From Lentilactobacillus fungorum (GTDB lineage Bacteria; Bacillota; Bacilli; Lactobacillales; Lactobacillaceae): DNA of 64,000 bases. The stretch covers positions 44,974-108,973 of the forward strand of contig NZ_BNJR01000019.1 of assembly GCF_016860605.1 (NCBI RefSeq). Reading direction: 5' to 3'. A program made the position numbers and the translations under genes. The notes below the pieces were generated by a model that saw only the letters and a program-made list of their open reading frames with translations, was not told the origin of the DNA and searched no databases. The first letter of the stretch is position 1. Every line of letters starts with the position of its first letter. Of this stretch, positions 56,241-64,000 are shown piece after piece.

Positions 56241-57536
56241 ATGGCAGAAAACAAAAAAGTAATTTTAGCTTATTCTGGTGGTTTGGATACGTCAGTTGCA
56301 ATTGCCTGGTTAAAGGACAAAGGTTATGACGTGGTGGCTTGCTGCATTAACGTTGGTGAAGGCAAGGATCTCAACTTTATTAAGCAAAAGGCGCTTAACG
56401 TTGGCGCTGTTAAAGCTTACGTGATTGACGCTTTGGATGAGTTTGCGGATAACTATGCAGCCGTTGCTTTGAAAGCCAACGCGATGTACGAGGGTGCTTA
56501 TCCACTGATTTCTGCATTATCACGTCCCCTGATTTCAAAAACATTGGTTGAAGTCGCTCACCAAGAACATGCTGAAGCTGTTGCTCACGGCTGCACGGGC
56601 AAAGGCAATGACCAAGTTCGATTTGAGGTTGCCATCCACGGGCTCGATCCACAATTGGAAGTTTTAAGTCCCGTTCGTGATTGGCATTGGTCTCGTGAGC
56701 AGGAAATTGAATATGCAAAGGATCATCACATCCCGATTCCAATTGATTTAGATTCGCCATACTCAATTGATGCCAACATTTGGGGTCGAGCTAACGAGGC
56801 TGGCATTCTGGAGGATCCATGGCAAAGCGCTCCGGAAGATGCCTTTGCGATTACCAATCCGATTGAAAATACACCGGACACGCCAACAGAAGTTCAAATT
56901 ACGTTTGAAAAGGGCATCCCAGTCGAACTTGACGGCCATTCGATGCGCTTTGCAGAAATTATCCAAGAATTGAATAAAATTGCTGGTGAAAATGGGGTTG
57001 GTCGAATTGACCACATTGAAAACCGACTGGTTGGCATTAAGTCCCGTGAAGTTTACGAAGCGCCAGCAGCGACAGTTTTACTAAAAGCACACCAAGAGTT
57101 GGAAGATCTTACTTTTGAACGGGATCTCGCCCACTTCAAGCCGACGATTGAAAAACAACTGAGCGAGCTAGTTTATAATGCCCTTTGGTTTTCACCACTA
57201 ATGGATGCGATTCAAGCCTTTATTGATAAATCCCAAGAAGTGGTCAACGGCGTTATTAAGCTGCAGCTATTCAAGGGTAACGTTATGGTTCTAGGCCGGA
57301 AGTCCAATTCATCACTTTATGACAAAGACTTGGCAACTTACACCGCCTCTGATTCCTTTGATCAAGAGGCGGCCAAGGGCTTCATCAAGCTTTGGGGATT
57401 GCCAACCCAAGTTTATCAACAGGTTCAGTTGAAGAATAAGCAGGCGCAATTTGTCAAAGCCGTTACGAAGTCACAATCAAAAAGTAAAGTGGTGGTTCAT
57501 AATCACTATTCCACAAACACGGGAGCTAAAAAATAG
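56241..57536 (+). CDS. argG: Argininosuccinate synthase
   Basis: 431 residues; ATP-dependent joining of citrulline and aspartate. N-terminal PP-loop-like [42 protein letters not shown] and [15 protein letters not shown] are diagnostic. The C-terminal 25 residues ([22 protein letters not shown]) are a polar extension. AAGGGG precedes the ATG. The stop codon abuts the argH ATG, so the two genes are one operon. Confidence 0.97.
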   Translation: MAENKKVILAYSGGLDTSVAIAWLKDKGYDVVACCINVGEGKDLNFIKQKALNVGAVKAYVIDALDEFADNYAAVALKANAMYEGAYPLISALSRPLISKTLVEVAHQEHAEAVAHGCTGKGNDQVRFEVAIHGLDPQLEVLSPVRDWHWSREQEIEYAKDHHIPIPIDLDSPYSIDANIWGRANEAGILEDPWQSAPEDAFAITNPIENTPDTPTEVQITFEKGIPVELDGHSMRFAEIIQELNKIAGENGVGRIDHIENRLVGIKSREVYEAPAATVLLKAHQELEDLTFERDLAHFKPTIEKQLSELVYNALWFSPLMDAIQAFIDKSQEVVNGVIKLQLFKGNVMVLGRKSNSSLYDKDLATYTASDSFDQEAAKGFIKLWGLPTQVYQQVQLKNKQAQFVKAVTKSQSKSKVVVHNHYSTNTGAKK

Positions 57537-58919
57537 ATGAGTACAAAGAAACTATGGGGTGGCCGGTTTCAAGCCCAAGCTGCCAAATGGGTTGATGAAT
57601 TTGGCGCGTCAATTTCGTTTGATCAGCTGATGGCCGAAGAAGATATCGAAGGCTCACTGGCACACGTTAAGATGTTAGGGCATACCAAGATTTTAAATGC
57701 GGCAGACGTTGACAAGATTGTTAACGGGCTGGTTGACTTACGTGAAGAACTGCATGCCGGGAAATTGCATTTTACGGTTGAAAACGAAGATATTCATATG
57801 AATATTGAAGCGTTGTTAACCGAAAAAATTGGGCCAACAGCTGGTAAGCTGCATACGGCTCGTTCTCGAAATGATCAGGTGGCAACTGACTTTCACCTGT
57901 ATTTGAAGAAACGTTTGCCTAAAGTGATTGATGAAATCACCACCTTGCAGCAAACGTTGGTCGCAATGGCCGAACAAAACGTTGAAACCATCATGCCGGG
58001 ATATACCCATCTCCAACACGCGCAGCCAATTTCGTATGGGCATTATCTGATGGCGTATTATCAAATGCTCAAACGAGATAAGGAACGGTTTGCTTTTAAT
58101 ATGAAACATACGGATATCATGCCATTGGGAGCCGCTGCTTTGGCGGGGACGACCTTTCCGATTGACCGGGCTGACACGGCGCGCGAATTAGGCTTTGGCC
58201 AAATCTATGCCAATTCGTTGGACGCAGTTTCTGACCGCGACTTTGCCTTGGAATTTCTAAGTAACAGCTCGATCTTAATGCTTCATCTCTCCCGATTTTG
58301 CGAAGAAATTAGCATGTGGGTCAGCCACGAGTTCAAGTATCTGGAACTGTCAGATGCCTATACAACAGGGAGTTCGATCATGCCCCAAAAAAAGAACCCG
58401 GATATGGCTGAACTAATCCGGGGTAAAACTGGGCGCGTATATGGACACCTGATGCAACTGTTTTCGACTATGAAGTCCTTACCACTTGCTTACAATAAGG
58501 ACTTGCAAGAAGACAAAGAAGGCGTCTTTGACACAGTCAAGACCTTACTGCCGTCACTAAAAGTTTTCAATGGCATGTTAAAAACAGCCAAACCAAATGT
58601 GGCTCGAATGAAACAAGCGACTGAAAATGATTTTTCTAACGCGACCGAATTGGCAGATTATTTGGCAGCTAAGGGAGTGCCGTTCCGTCAAGCTCATGGA
58701 ATTGTTGGCCAATTGGTATTAAAGGGGATCAAAAGCCATCAAAATCTTCAAGACATGTCGCTAGCCGACTTGCAGCAAGCTTCACCCAAAATTGAAGCCG
58801 ATGTCTACCATGATTTAAAATCAGAAGTTGCCGTGGAACGCCGCCATTCATTTGGAGGAACAGGGTTTGATCAGGTAAAACAGCAAATTGAGCAAGCTAA
58901 GCAGGAATTAAGTGAGTAA
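57537..58919 (+). CDS. argH: Argininosuccinate lyase
   Basis: 460 residues of the fumarase/aspartase superfamily; cleaves argininosuccinate to arginine and fumarate. [11 protein letters not shown] at the start, [36 protein letters not shown] and the signature [16 protein letters not shown] are present. It directly follows argG and is followed by a strong terminator. No other arginine genes are in the window, so synthesis from citrulline only is what can be seen here. Confidence 0.97.
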   Translation: MSTKKLWGGRFQAQAAKWVDEFGASISFDQLMAEEDIEGSLAHVKMLGHTKILNAADVDKIVNGLVDLREELHAGKLHFTVENEDIHMNIEALLTEKIGPTAGKLHTARSRNDQVATDFHLYLKKRLPKVIDEITTLQQTLVAMAEQNVETIMPGYTHLQHAQPISYGHYLMAYYQMLKRDKERFAFNMKHTDIMPLGAAALAGTTFPIDRADTARELGFGQIYANSLDAVSDRDFALEFLSNSSILMLHLSRFCEEISMWVSHEFKYLELSDAYTTGSSIMPQKKNPDMAELIRGKTGRVYGHLMQLFSTMKSLPLAYNKDLQEDKEGVFDTVKTLLPSLKVFNGMLKTAKPNVARMKQATENDFSNATELADYLAAKGVPFRQAHGIVGQLVLKGIKSHQNLQDMSLADLQQASPKIEADVYHDLKSEVAVERRHSFGGTGFDQVKQQIEQAKQELSE

Positions 58920-58937
58920 AATACTCAGTTCATTAAA

Positions 58938-58998
58938 AAAACATTAGCTATTTTTGTTAATACATTTGTAATGTAGCAAAAACGGCTAATGTTTTTTT
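58938..58998. terminator. argGH terminator
   Basis: AAAACATTAGC plus TTTTTG pairs with CAAAAA plus GCTAATGTTTT around a central loop, followed by a T run. Confidence 0.9.
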
Positions 58999-59210
58999 GC
59001 TGCATTATTATATATTAATGTATATATAAATAAGCGGTTTCATTACCTATCTGATAACTTACAACTAAAGTGACTGGATTTTTTTATCTTGCGAGTTATA
59101 TATATTCACAACTTATGATGGGCATGTTATTATAATGTTATCGATCCGTTAATAAAGAACAGGTCAAAAGGGGATATTTTAGCAAGTTTTTAGTGTTTTT
59201 AGGTAAGTTA
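58999..59210 (+). other. AT-rich intergenic region before the surface protein gene
   Basis: No gene is seen. It is very AT-rich. A TATAAT at 59131-59136 is a plausible -10 box for the surface protein, but no good -35 box lies 16-18 nt upstream. Confidence 0.4.
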
Positions 59211-62200
59211 ATGAGGGGGGCACATACATTGAGAGGGAAGAATTCTTCCAGAAATAATTTGTGGGAGCGGTCTGACAAAACAGATCTGCACTACAAGATG
59301 TACAAGGTTGGTAAGAAATGGGTTTTTGCCAGCCTTTTTATGCTGTCGTTAGGGTCGTTTATGCTATCAGACGTGTCGGTTCATGCTGATACGCAGGATC
59401 AACTAAAGACAGAGGAAACTAGCGCGAATGCAAAGACTGCGTTGAGTAAGGTTGTCACAAGTAATAATAGTTCACAGGCTGGGACTGAATCGACACCGTC
59501 AAGTGCGGCTCAAGCGGCCAGTCAAGCTGTTGAAGTTACCAACTCAGCTGAAACGTCTGAAACGTCGTCTGCGGCTAAAATGACCACATCGACTGAGGTA
59601 ACCGGGACGAAGTCGACAACGTCAGAAAGCACTGCTTCTGCACAGTCGTCAGAAACTGCCGCCAGTTTGGTCACTGCATCTGGAGCCTCCGCAGCTCATG
59701 CTTCATCCGCTGCGAGTTCTGCTGCTCCTGCTCAAAATGGCGAGTCAGCAGAGTCTGACTCAGTTGAAAGGGCATCTAGTGCTGCCAGTTCAACTGAAAC
59801 GAGTAATGAACAACAAGCATCTGACACAACGCCAGCTAGTGATCGTGCAGCTGCTGGTCTAAAGGATGCAGCGACTACTTCTTCAAAAACTGCGTCGGAT
59901 GCTACTTCAGCAGCCGAAAAAGCTGATGGTTCAAGCGCAGCTGAATCAGACGGTGGAACTTCAAGTGCTGCAACTGAACCCCTTGAGGCCGTCCTTAAAG
60001 CAAATGGCGCAACTTTAAATGGTTCAACGATTGACGCTTCTAAGTTAACCAGTGCGCAGTTAGCAGCTGTCAAGGCTGCTGTACAAGCATCTGGTGAAGA
60101 CATTAAGATTTCTGAGAGTGGTGACCAAGAAGCAGCGGATTCAGCAGCTGCTGTAAACCAGTTAGTTGAAGAAGGCAAAGTTGCTAACGGTAGCACGATT
60201 GACGCTTCGAGTGTAAGCGCTGATCAAGTGACCACATTAAAATCAGCAATCAGTAAGACTAGTCTTGCGATGACGTTAACTGCTGTGGATGCAACGTCGT
60301 CTGATGCTTCAGCAGGTGACAAGACGTCAGTTGCTTATTCTTGGGGTGTCAAGGATGCTTTGGCTGATCTGAAATCTATTTTTGGCGTGATTACCGGAAA
60401 TAGCAGCCTTGATGCGGTTGCAAACTTAACGATTATTCCTAAAATTGCTGCTATTTTGGATGCTTATTTAAACACAAGTGGGGCCATGCTTGATAGCAAC
60501 GGTGATTTGGCGTGGAAAGGAGCCGCCTCTAATAGTCAAAAAGAAGGCACAACGCTTTATCATCACTACATTGGTGATTATTGGGATACTCACACCGGCT
60601 TATCTGATAAAAATCAAACTTATCATACAGTTGACTATAATGCTGGATATGTGACGATTCTCAAAACATTTGCTGAAGAAGTAAATACGTACCTCACTAA
60701 TGTCAAAAATAACATTAATGATCCGACGTATGCTGATAAGTTAATTGATGACACAAACACAGCGTCTTATTATGATCCAACTGATTTGGCAAGTACGACT
60801 AATATTTTCAACGATATTGGCAAAATGTTCGAAACTGGTGGCACCTTATTTAATAACCCTGTTAAGAGTAATTCTGGTATTTTTAACACATCTGTTAGTG
60901 CGTCAGATGCGCCAGATTCGGGTGACACAACGGCTTCCAATACTGATATCACTAAATATGCCAACACCACGATTGCGGTTATTAACATGTTCATTGGTGC
61001 CGCTATTACGAATATTCAAAACGGTATCATGAGGCAAGCGTTAAGTGACATTCGTTCTTTAGGCGGCAATCAAGGTAATAGTCAAGCTGATTCATCTACT
61101 ACAACAAATGTTAACGGGTCAATCGCAATTCCTAATTCATTGACGGATGCGTTGAAGTTGAATGCTTCGCTGAGTCAGTTGATTAAAACTTTTGGGTTTG
61201 GTAGCACCGTTCAGTCGTCAGTCGTTAACGGCGTATATCTTGACATTGCGTATGGTATTCGTAATGCGATTTCGATTCATTTTCAAGCTGGCGTAAACAA
61301 AGCGGCTGACGTTGTTTTAAATGGAGCGGCTGCTCCGGATTATAGCAAAGTAAATGGCTATAAAACAGGAGTTGATCCATACACACTTGCCGATACGAAA
61401 CAAGATGTTGGCGAAACAACCTTATTTGTTGAGGCAATGGGCTATGCCTGGATGACTAAGCTTGCTCAACCAATCGTGAGTGCGGCTGTTCAAGACGTCG
61501 CTAACAATAATGTTCAAACGGATGTCAATAAAATTATTGCAAACCTGCCCGCTGGAACCTTAACTGAACAAGAGAAATCGGAATTGACGGTCGATGGGTA
61601 TTATGATACCCGTCTTGATGGTGCTGATGGTCAACACTATGTTGCAAAGGCTGATGGTGCCAAAACGACTATCTTAAATCTTTATAATGCTGAGGTAAAT
61701 GCCCTCAAGCAGGCCCAAACAGACTACTTAGCGAATCCGGTTGCCCCAATTGATAGCTCCAAAGCCCCAGATTTTCTTAATGAAGGAACCTCGGGGATTA
61801 TTTCGTATGATTCTAAAACCGGTAAATATAGTGAGCCGCAGTCAGCTACCCCTACTAAAGCCTCTGGCGATTACGCTCAGGCGCTTGCATATCTACAATC
61901 AACGAACGCGGGTGCTTATGCTCAAGCTGATGCGGACCAAGCATCACATAACCAACATGATGGTAACGTGACTAATATTGATACCACTACCAAAACGTTT
62001 ACTGGGGATAAGACAAAGCTGACAAGCGCTCAACTGAGCGATAATAAGGCTGCTATTTCTAACTTTTTGTCTGGAAACCAGTCGAGTGTTGTAACTAAGG
62101 CGTACGTGAATGAGTATAATGCCGAAGCTAAATTAGCAAATGCGGCCTTTGCTGCTGGTCAAAAAGCAGCTGTTCAAGAGACGACTAGTGATCAATATAA

Positions 62201-64000
62201 GACAAATGGCACGCTTCCTGATGTTGGTAATGTTACTTACAAAGATGGTTCGATAACTTATTCTTCAACAAGTGATGGGACTGCTTCCTTATATGCTAGC
62301 CAAACGGCGGCTGATCAAAAGACTTATAACAGTTTGGCTAGCGGAACTGCTTTTGCTGATGGATACAAAGCGAACACCGTCAATGCGATTAGAGACGCAA
62401 TTGATGCAGCAGCCAACGATGCAGCTTCAAATGCATCTGCCGCTCAATCTCAAGCCGCATCAGCTTCTTCAGCTGCCTCGGCTGATGCCCAAACTGCTGC
62501 TGATGTGGCGAAGTCGGCTTATTCTGATGCGGCTTCACAGGCAGCGGTTGCTTCCGATGCTGCGGCTAATGCGAAATCAGCGACTGCAGATGCATTGACG
62601 AGCGCGGCAAAGTCTGCAAATTCAGCGAGTGCCGCGGCTGTTTCTCAAGCTTCTACGTCTAACACTGAGAATAAGGCAGCGCAAACTGCTCTGAAAAATA
62701 CGTCATCAGCTGCGACTCAAGCAATGGATGCAGCAAGTGATTCGCTCAGAGAATTGGCAAAGAGTGCAGCTGAAACGCTTGCTGGCTTTGCTACTGATGC
62801 TAAAAACACGAATAATTCAGCTCAATCTGATTATAATTTAGCTTCATCAGCTGCAGATGCTGCTGAATCTGCAGCTGCCCTTGATCCAACTAATTCTGAA
62901 ATTAAAGATGATTATAATAGTGCAGTGGCTCAACGTGATCGAGCGTCTGCTGCTGCAAGTGATGCTTCAGCGGCCTATGCGGGCATGTCTGATGCTGCTA
63001 GTAAGGCTTCTAAAGCTGCCAGTGATGCTCAATCGGCTTCTGGTGATGCATTGAAGAGCGCATTTAGTGATGTTAATGATGCGTTGAATGCTGCTCAATC
63101 AGCTTCTAATAGTATGTCTAGTGCAATTTCTTCGGCAGCATCAGCTGCCACTAGTGCGATTTCCTATGCTAATGGTGCAACTACCAAAGCAGCGAATGAT
63201 GCGGCTAAGGTAGCGAGTGCTGCAGCTAGTGCCGCCAATAGTCAAGCGGCTGTAGCCAGCGCTGCAGCCAGCGCTGCAAGTGCTGCAGGAAATAGTAGTG
63301 CGGCCAAAGCTGCCAGTGATGCAGCGAGTGCTGCTAAGGCAGCAGCAACTGTTGCCAAGAATGATGCGGATGCGGCGACGAAGGCAGCTGACGCGGCCAG
63401 TGCCGCAGCCAGTGATGCTAAGAGTGCTGTTGCCAGTGACGCGGCTACTAAAGCAGCGAATGATGCGGCTAAGGCAGCTAGTGATGCGGCTAGTGCCGCT
63501 AACAGTCAAGCGGCTGTAGCCAGCGCTGCAGCCAGCGCTGCAAGTGCTGCAGGAAATAGTAGTGCGGCCAAAGCTGCCAGTGATGCAGCGAGTGCTGCTA
63601 AGGCAGCAGCAACTGTTGCCAAGAATGATGCGGATGCGGCGACGAAGGCAGCTCAGGGTAGTGATGTGGCTGCTAAGAATGCCGCCGCCAAAGCGGCGAG
63701 TGATGCAGCTACTGCGGCGACGAAGGCAGCTGACGCGGCCAGTGCCGCAGCCAGTGATGCTAATAGTGCCGTTGCGAGTGATACGGCTAAAGCGGCCAGT
63801 GATGCTGCTGACGCTGCTAAGAGTGCCGCTGTTGATCAAGCAAATGCTTCCAATGCGGCTAAGGATGCCGCCAGTGCGGCCAGTGCTAATCCAAGTGATG
63901 CCAACGTTCAAAGTGATCATAATCTCGCTTCAAGTGCCGCCAGTGCCGCTTCCAGCGCAGCCAGTGCAGCGGCCAGTGACGCTAGTGCGGCTTCCAAAGC
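59211..64000 (+). CDS. Large Ser/Ala-rich secreted surface protein with KxYKxGKxW signal (3' partial)
   Basis: At least 1596 residues; the frame is open from 59211 to the right edge without a stop. Start ATG 59211, or TTG 59229 with GAGGGG upstream. Residues 28-37 carry KMYKVGKKW, the KxYKxGKxW signal type, followed by a hydrophobic stretch and a predicted cleavage after VHA (about residue 59). Then: a Ser/Thr/Ala-rich region (60-265), two repeats containing NGSTIDAS spaced 56 residues apart (270 and 326), a less biased region (about 365-1060) with aromatic and charged residues, and from about 1063 a Ser/Ala/Asp/Lys repeat (SDAASAAK-like), helical or coiled. Comparable proteins are glycosylated adhesins exported by SecA2/SecY2-type or canonical Sec systems. 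The C-terminal anchor is outside the window. Function is inferred as adhesion or aggregation. Confidence 0.85.
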   Translation, partial: MRGAHTLRGKNSSRNNLWERSDKTDLHYKMYKVGKKWVFASLFMLSLGSFMLSDVSVHADTQDQLKTEETSANAKTALSKVVTSNNSSQAGTESTPSSAAQAASQAVEVTNSAETSETSSAAKMTTSTEVTGTKSTTSESTASAQSSETAASLVTASGASAAHASSAASSAAPAQNGESAESDSVERASSAASSTETSNEQQASDTTPASDRAAAGLKDAATTSSKTASDATSAAEKADGSSAAESDGGTSSAATEPLEAVLKANGATLNGSTIDASKLTSAQLAAVKAAVQASGEDIKISESGDQEAADSAAAVNQLVEEGKVANGSTIDASSVSADQVTTLKSAISKTSLAMTLTAVDATSSDASAGDKTSVAYSWGVKDALADLKSIFGVITGNSSLDAVANLTIIPKIAAILDAYLNTSGAMLDSNGDLAWKGAASNSQKEGTTLYHHYIGDYWDTHTGLSDKNQTYHTVDYNAGYVTILKTFAEEVNTYLTNVKNNINDPTYADKLIDDTNTASYYDPTDLASTTNIFNDIGKMFETGGTLFNNPVKSNSGIFNTSVSASDAPDSGDTTASNTDITKYANTTIAVINMFIGAAITNIQNGIMRQALSDIRSLGGNQGNSQADSSTTTNVNGSIAIPNSLTDALKLNASLSQLIKTFGFGSTVQSSVVNGVYLDIAYGIRNAISIHFQAGVNKAADVVLNGAAAPDYSKVNGYKTGVDPYTLADTKQDVGETTLFVEAMGYAWMTKLAQPIVSAAVQDVANNNVQTDVNKIIANLPAGTLTEQEKSELTVDGYYDTRLDGADGQHYVAKADGAKTTILNLYNAEVNALKQAQTDYLANPVAPIDSSKAPDFLNEGTSGIISYDSKTGKYSEPQSATPTKASGDYAQALAYLQSTNAGAYAQADADQASHNQHDGNVTNIDTTTKTFTGDKTKLTSAQLSDNKAAISNFLSGNQSSVVTKAYVNEYNAEAKLANAAFAAGQKAAVQETTSDQYKTNGTLPDVGNVTYKDGSITYSSTSDGTASLYASQTAADQKTYNSLASGTAFADGYKANTVNAIRDAIDAAANDAASNASAAQSQAASASSAASADAQTAADVAKSAYSDAASQAAVASDAAANAKSATADALTSAAKSANSASAAAVSQASTSNTENKAAQTALKNTSSAATQAMDAASDSLRELAKSAAETLAGFATDAKNTNNSAQSDYNLASSAADAAESAAALDPTNSEIKDDYNSAVAQRDRASAAASDASAAYAGMSDAASKASKAASDAQSASGDALKSAFSDVNDALNAAQSASNSMSSAISSAASAATSAISYANGATTKAANDAAKVASAAASAANSQAAVASAAASAASAAGNSSAAKAASDAASAAKAAATVAKNDADAATKAADAASAAASDAKSAVASDAATKAANDAAKAASDAASAANSQAAVASAAASAASAAGNSSAAKAASDAASAAKAAATVAKNDADAATKAAQGSDVAAKNAAAKAASDAATAATKAADAASAAASDANSAVASDTAKAASDAADAAKSAAVDQANASNAAKDAASAASANPSDANVQSDHNLASSAASAASSAASAAASDASAASK
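63177..63704 (+). repeat. 264-bp tandem duplication in the Ala/Ser repeat region
   Basis: 63177-63389 recurs at 63441-63653 (offset 264 bp, 88 codons). The stretch 63240-63389 is identical to 63504-63653 over 150 bp. A further copy of about 70 bp (63375-63444) recurs at about 63717-63786 with a few substitutions (offset 342 bp). The offsets preserve the reading frame. Confidence 0.9.

Noticed and set aside
63141..63920. Long minus-strand open frame (259 codons) opposite the surface protein
   Set aside because: It arises from the GCN/AGT codon repetition of the plus-strand gene; its product is low-complexity Ser/Gly/Arg/Ile without a ribosome binding site.

Overview
The window comes from a low-to-moderate GC Gram-positive bacterium of the family Lactobacillaceae. 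The evidence is the gene order (rpoY-rnjA; def-pdhABCD-UPF0223-suhB-typA-ftsW-ylbG-rsmD-coaD-sepM-comEA-comEB-comEC-holA-rpsT-rpsO-rnjB-tuf-tig-clpX-engB), strong AGGAGG ribosome binding sites with frequent TTG/GTG starts, T-box control, and a KxYKxGKxW-type secretion signal on a Ser/Ala-rich surface protein. I cannot fix the genus from the sequence alone. No tRNA, rRNA, CRISPR array or insertion-sequence transposase was seen.

Layout. 1-2270: end of an unknown membrane protein, a secreted matrixin-like metalloprotease, and the branched-chain aminotransferase bcaT with a long structured leader. 2475-10877: histidine biosynthesis: hisK, then a promoter, a His T-box leader, and hisZ-hisG-hisB-hisH-hisA-hisF-hisI-hisE-hisC. 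hisD is absent from the position it often occupies (between hisG and hisB), and the operon is interrupted by two arrays of palindromic repeats. 10995-21493: tRNA thiolation (mnmA), an Fe-S assembly-like protein, a phosphatase/TPR/recD2/prs/aldo-keto reductase cluster, and rbsR with rbsK. 21525-29426: mostly minus-strand genes (ADP-ribosylglycohydrolase, lipid kinase, RNase J1 with RpoY, an Rgg-type regulator, peptide deformylase), with a membrane-anchored unknown protein and an MFS exporter on the plus strand. 29717-34618: pyruvate dehydrogenase complex. 34882-46518: housekeeping, cell-wall and competence genes. 46691-55800: ribosomal proteins S20 and S15, RNase J2, EF-Tu, trigger factor, ClpX, EngB and a MazG-like pyrophosphohydrolase. 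56241-58919: argG-argH. 59211-64000: a very large secreted Ser/Ala/Asp-repeat protein that runs off the window.

The least conventional content is in the gaps. Two families of long palindromic elements recur. Family P1 has six copies (3658-3902, 9005-9371, 27193-27343); in the arrays they are spaced about 122-124 bp apart, and every array ends within about 10 nt of a Shine-Dalgarno sequence. Family P2 has three copies of about 190-225 bp (28647-28836, 37947-38175, 49423-49614). In both families the ends are shared between copies, while the central stems differ from copy to copy and remain self-complementary within each copy. Other points of note are an apparent ACG start codon for hisI, the missing hisD, a 16-bp closing stem in the bcaT leader, operator-like palindromes upstream of pdhA and rbsK, an RNase J2 with degraded metal-binding motifs, and a recent internal duplication in the surface-protein repeat region.
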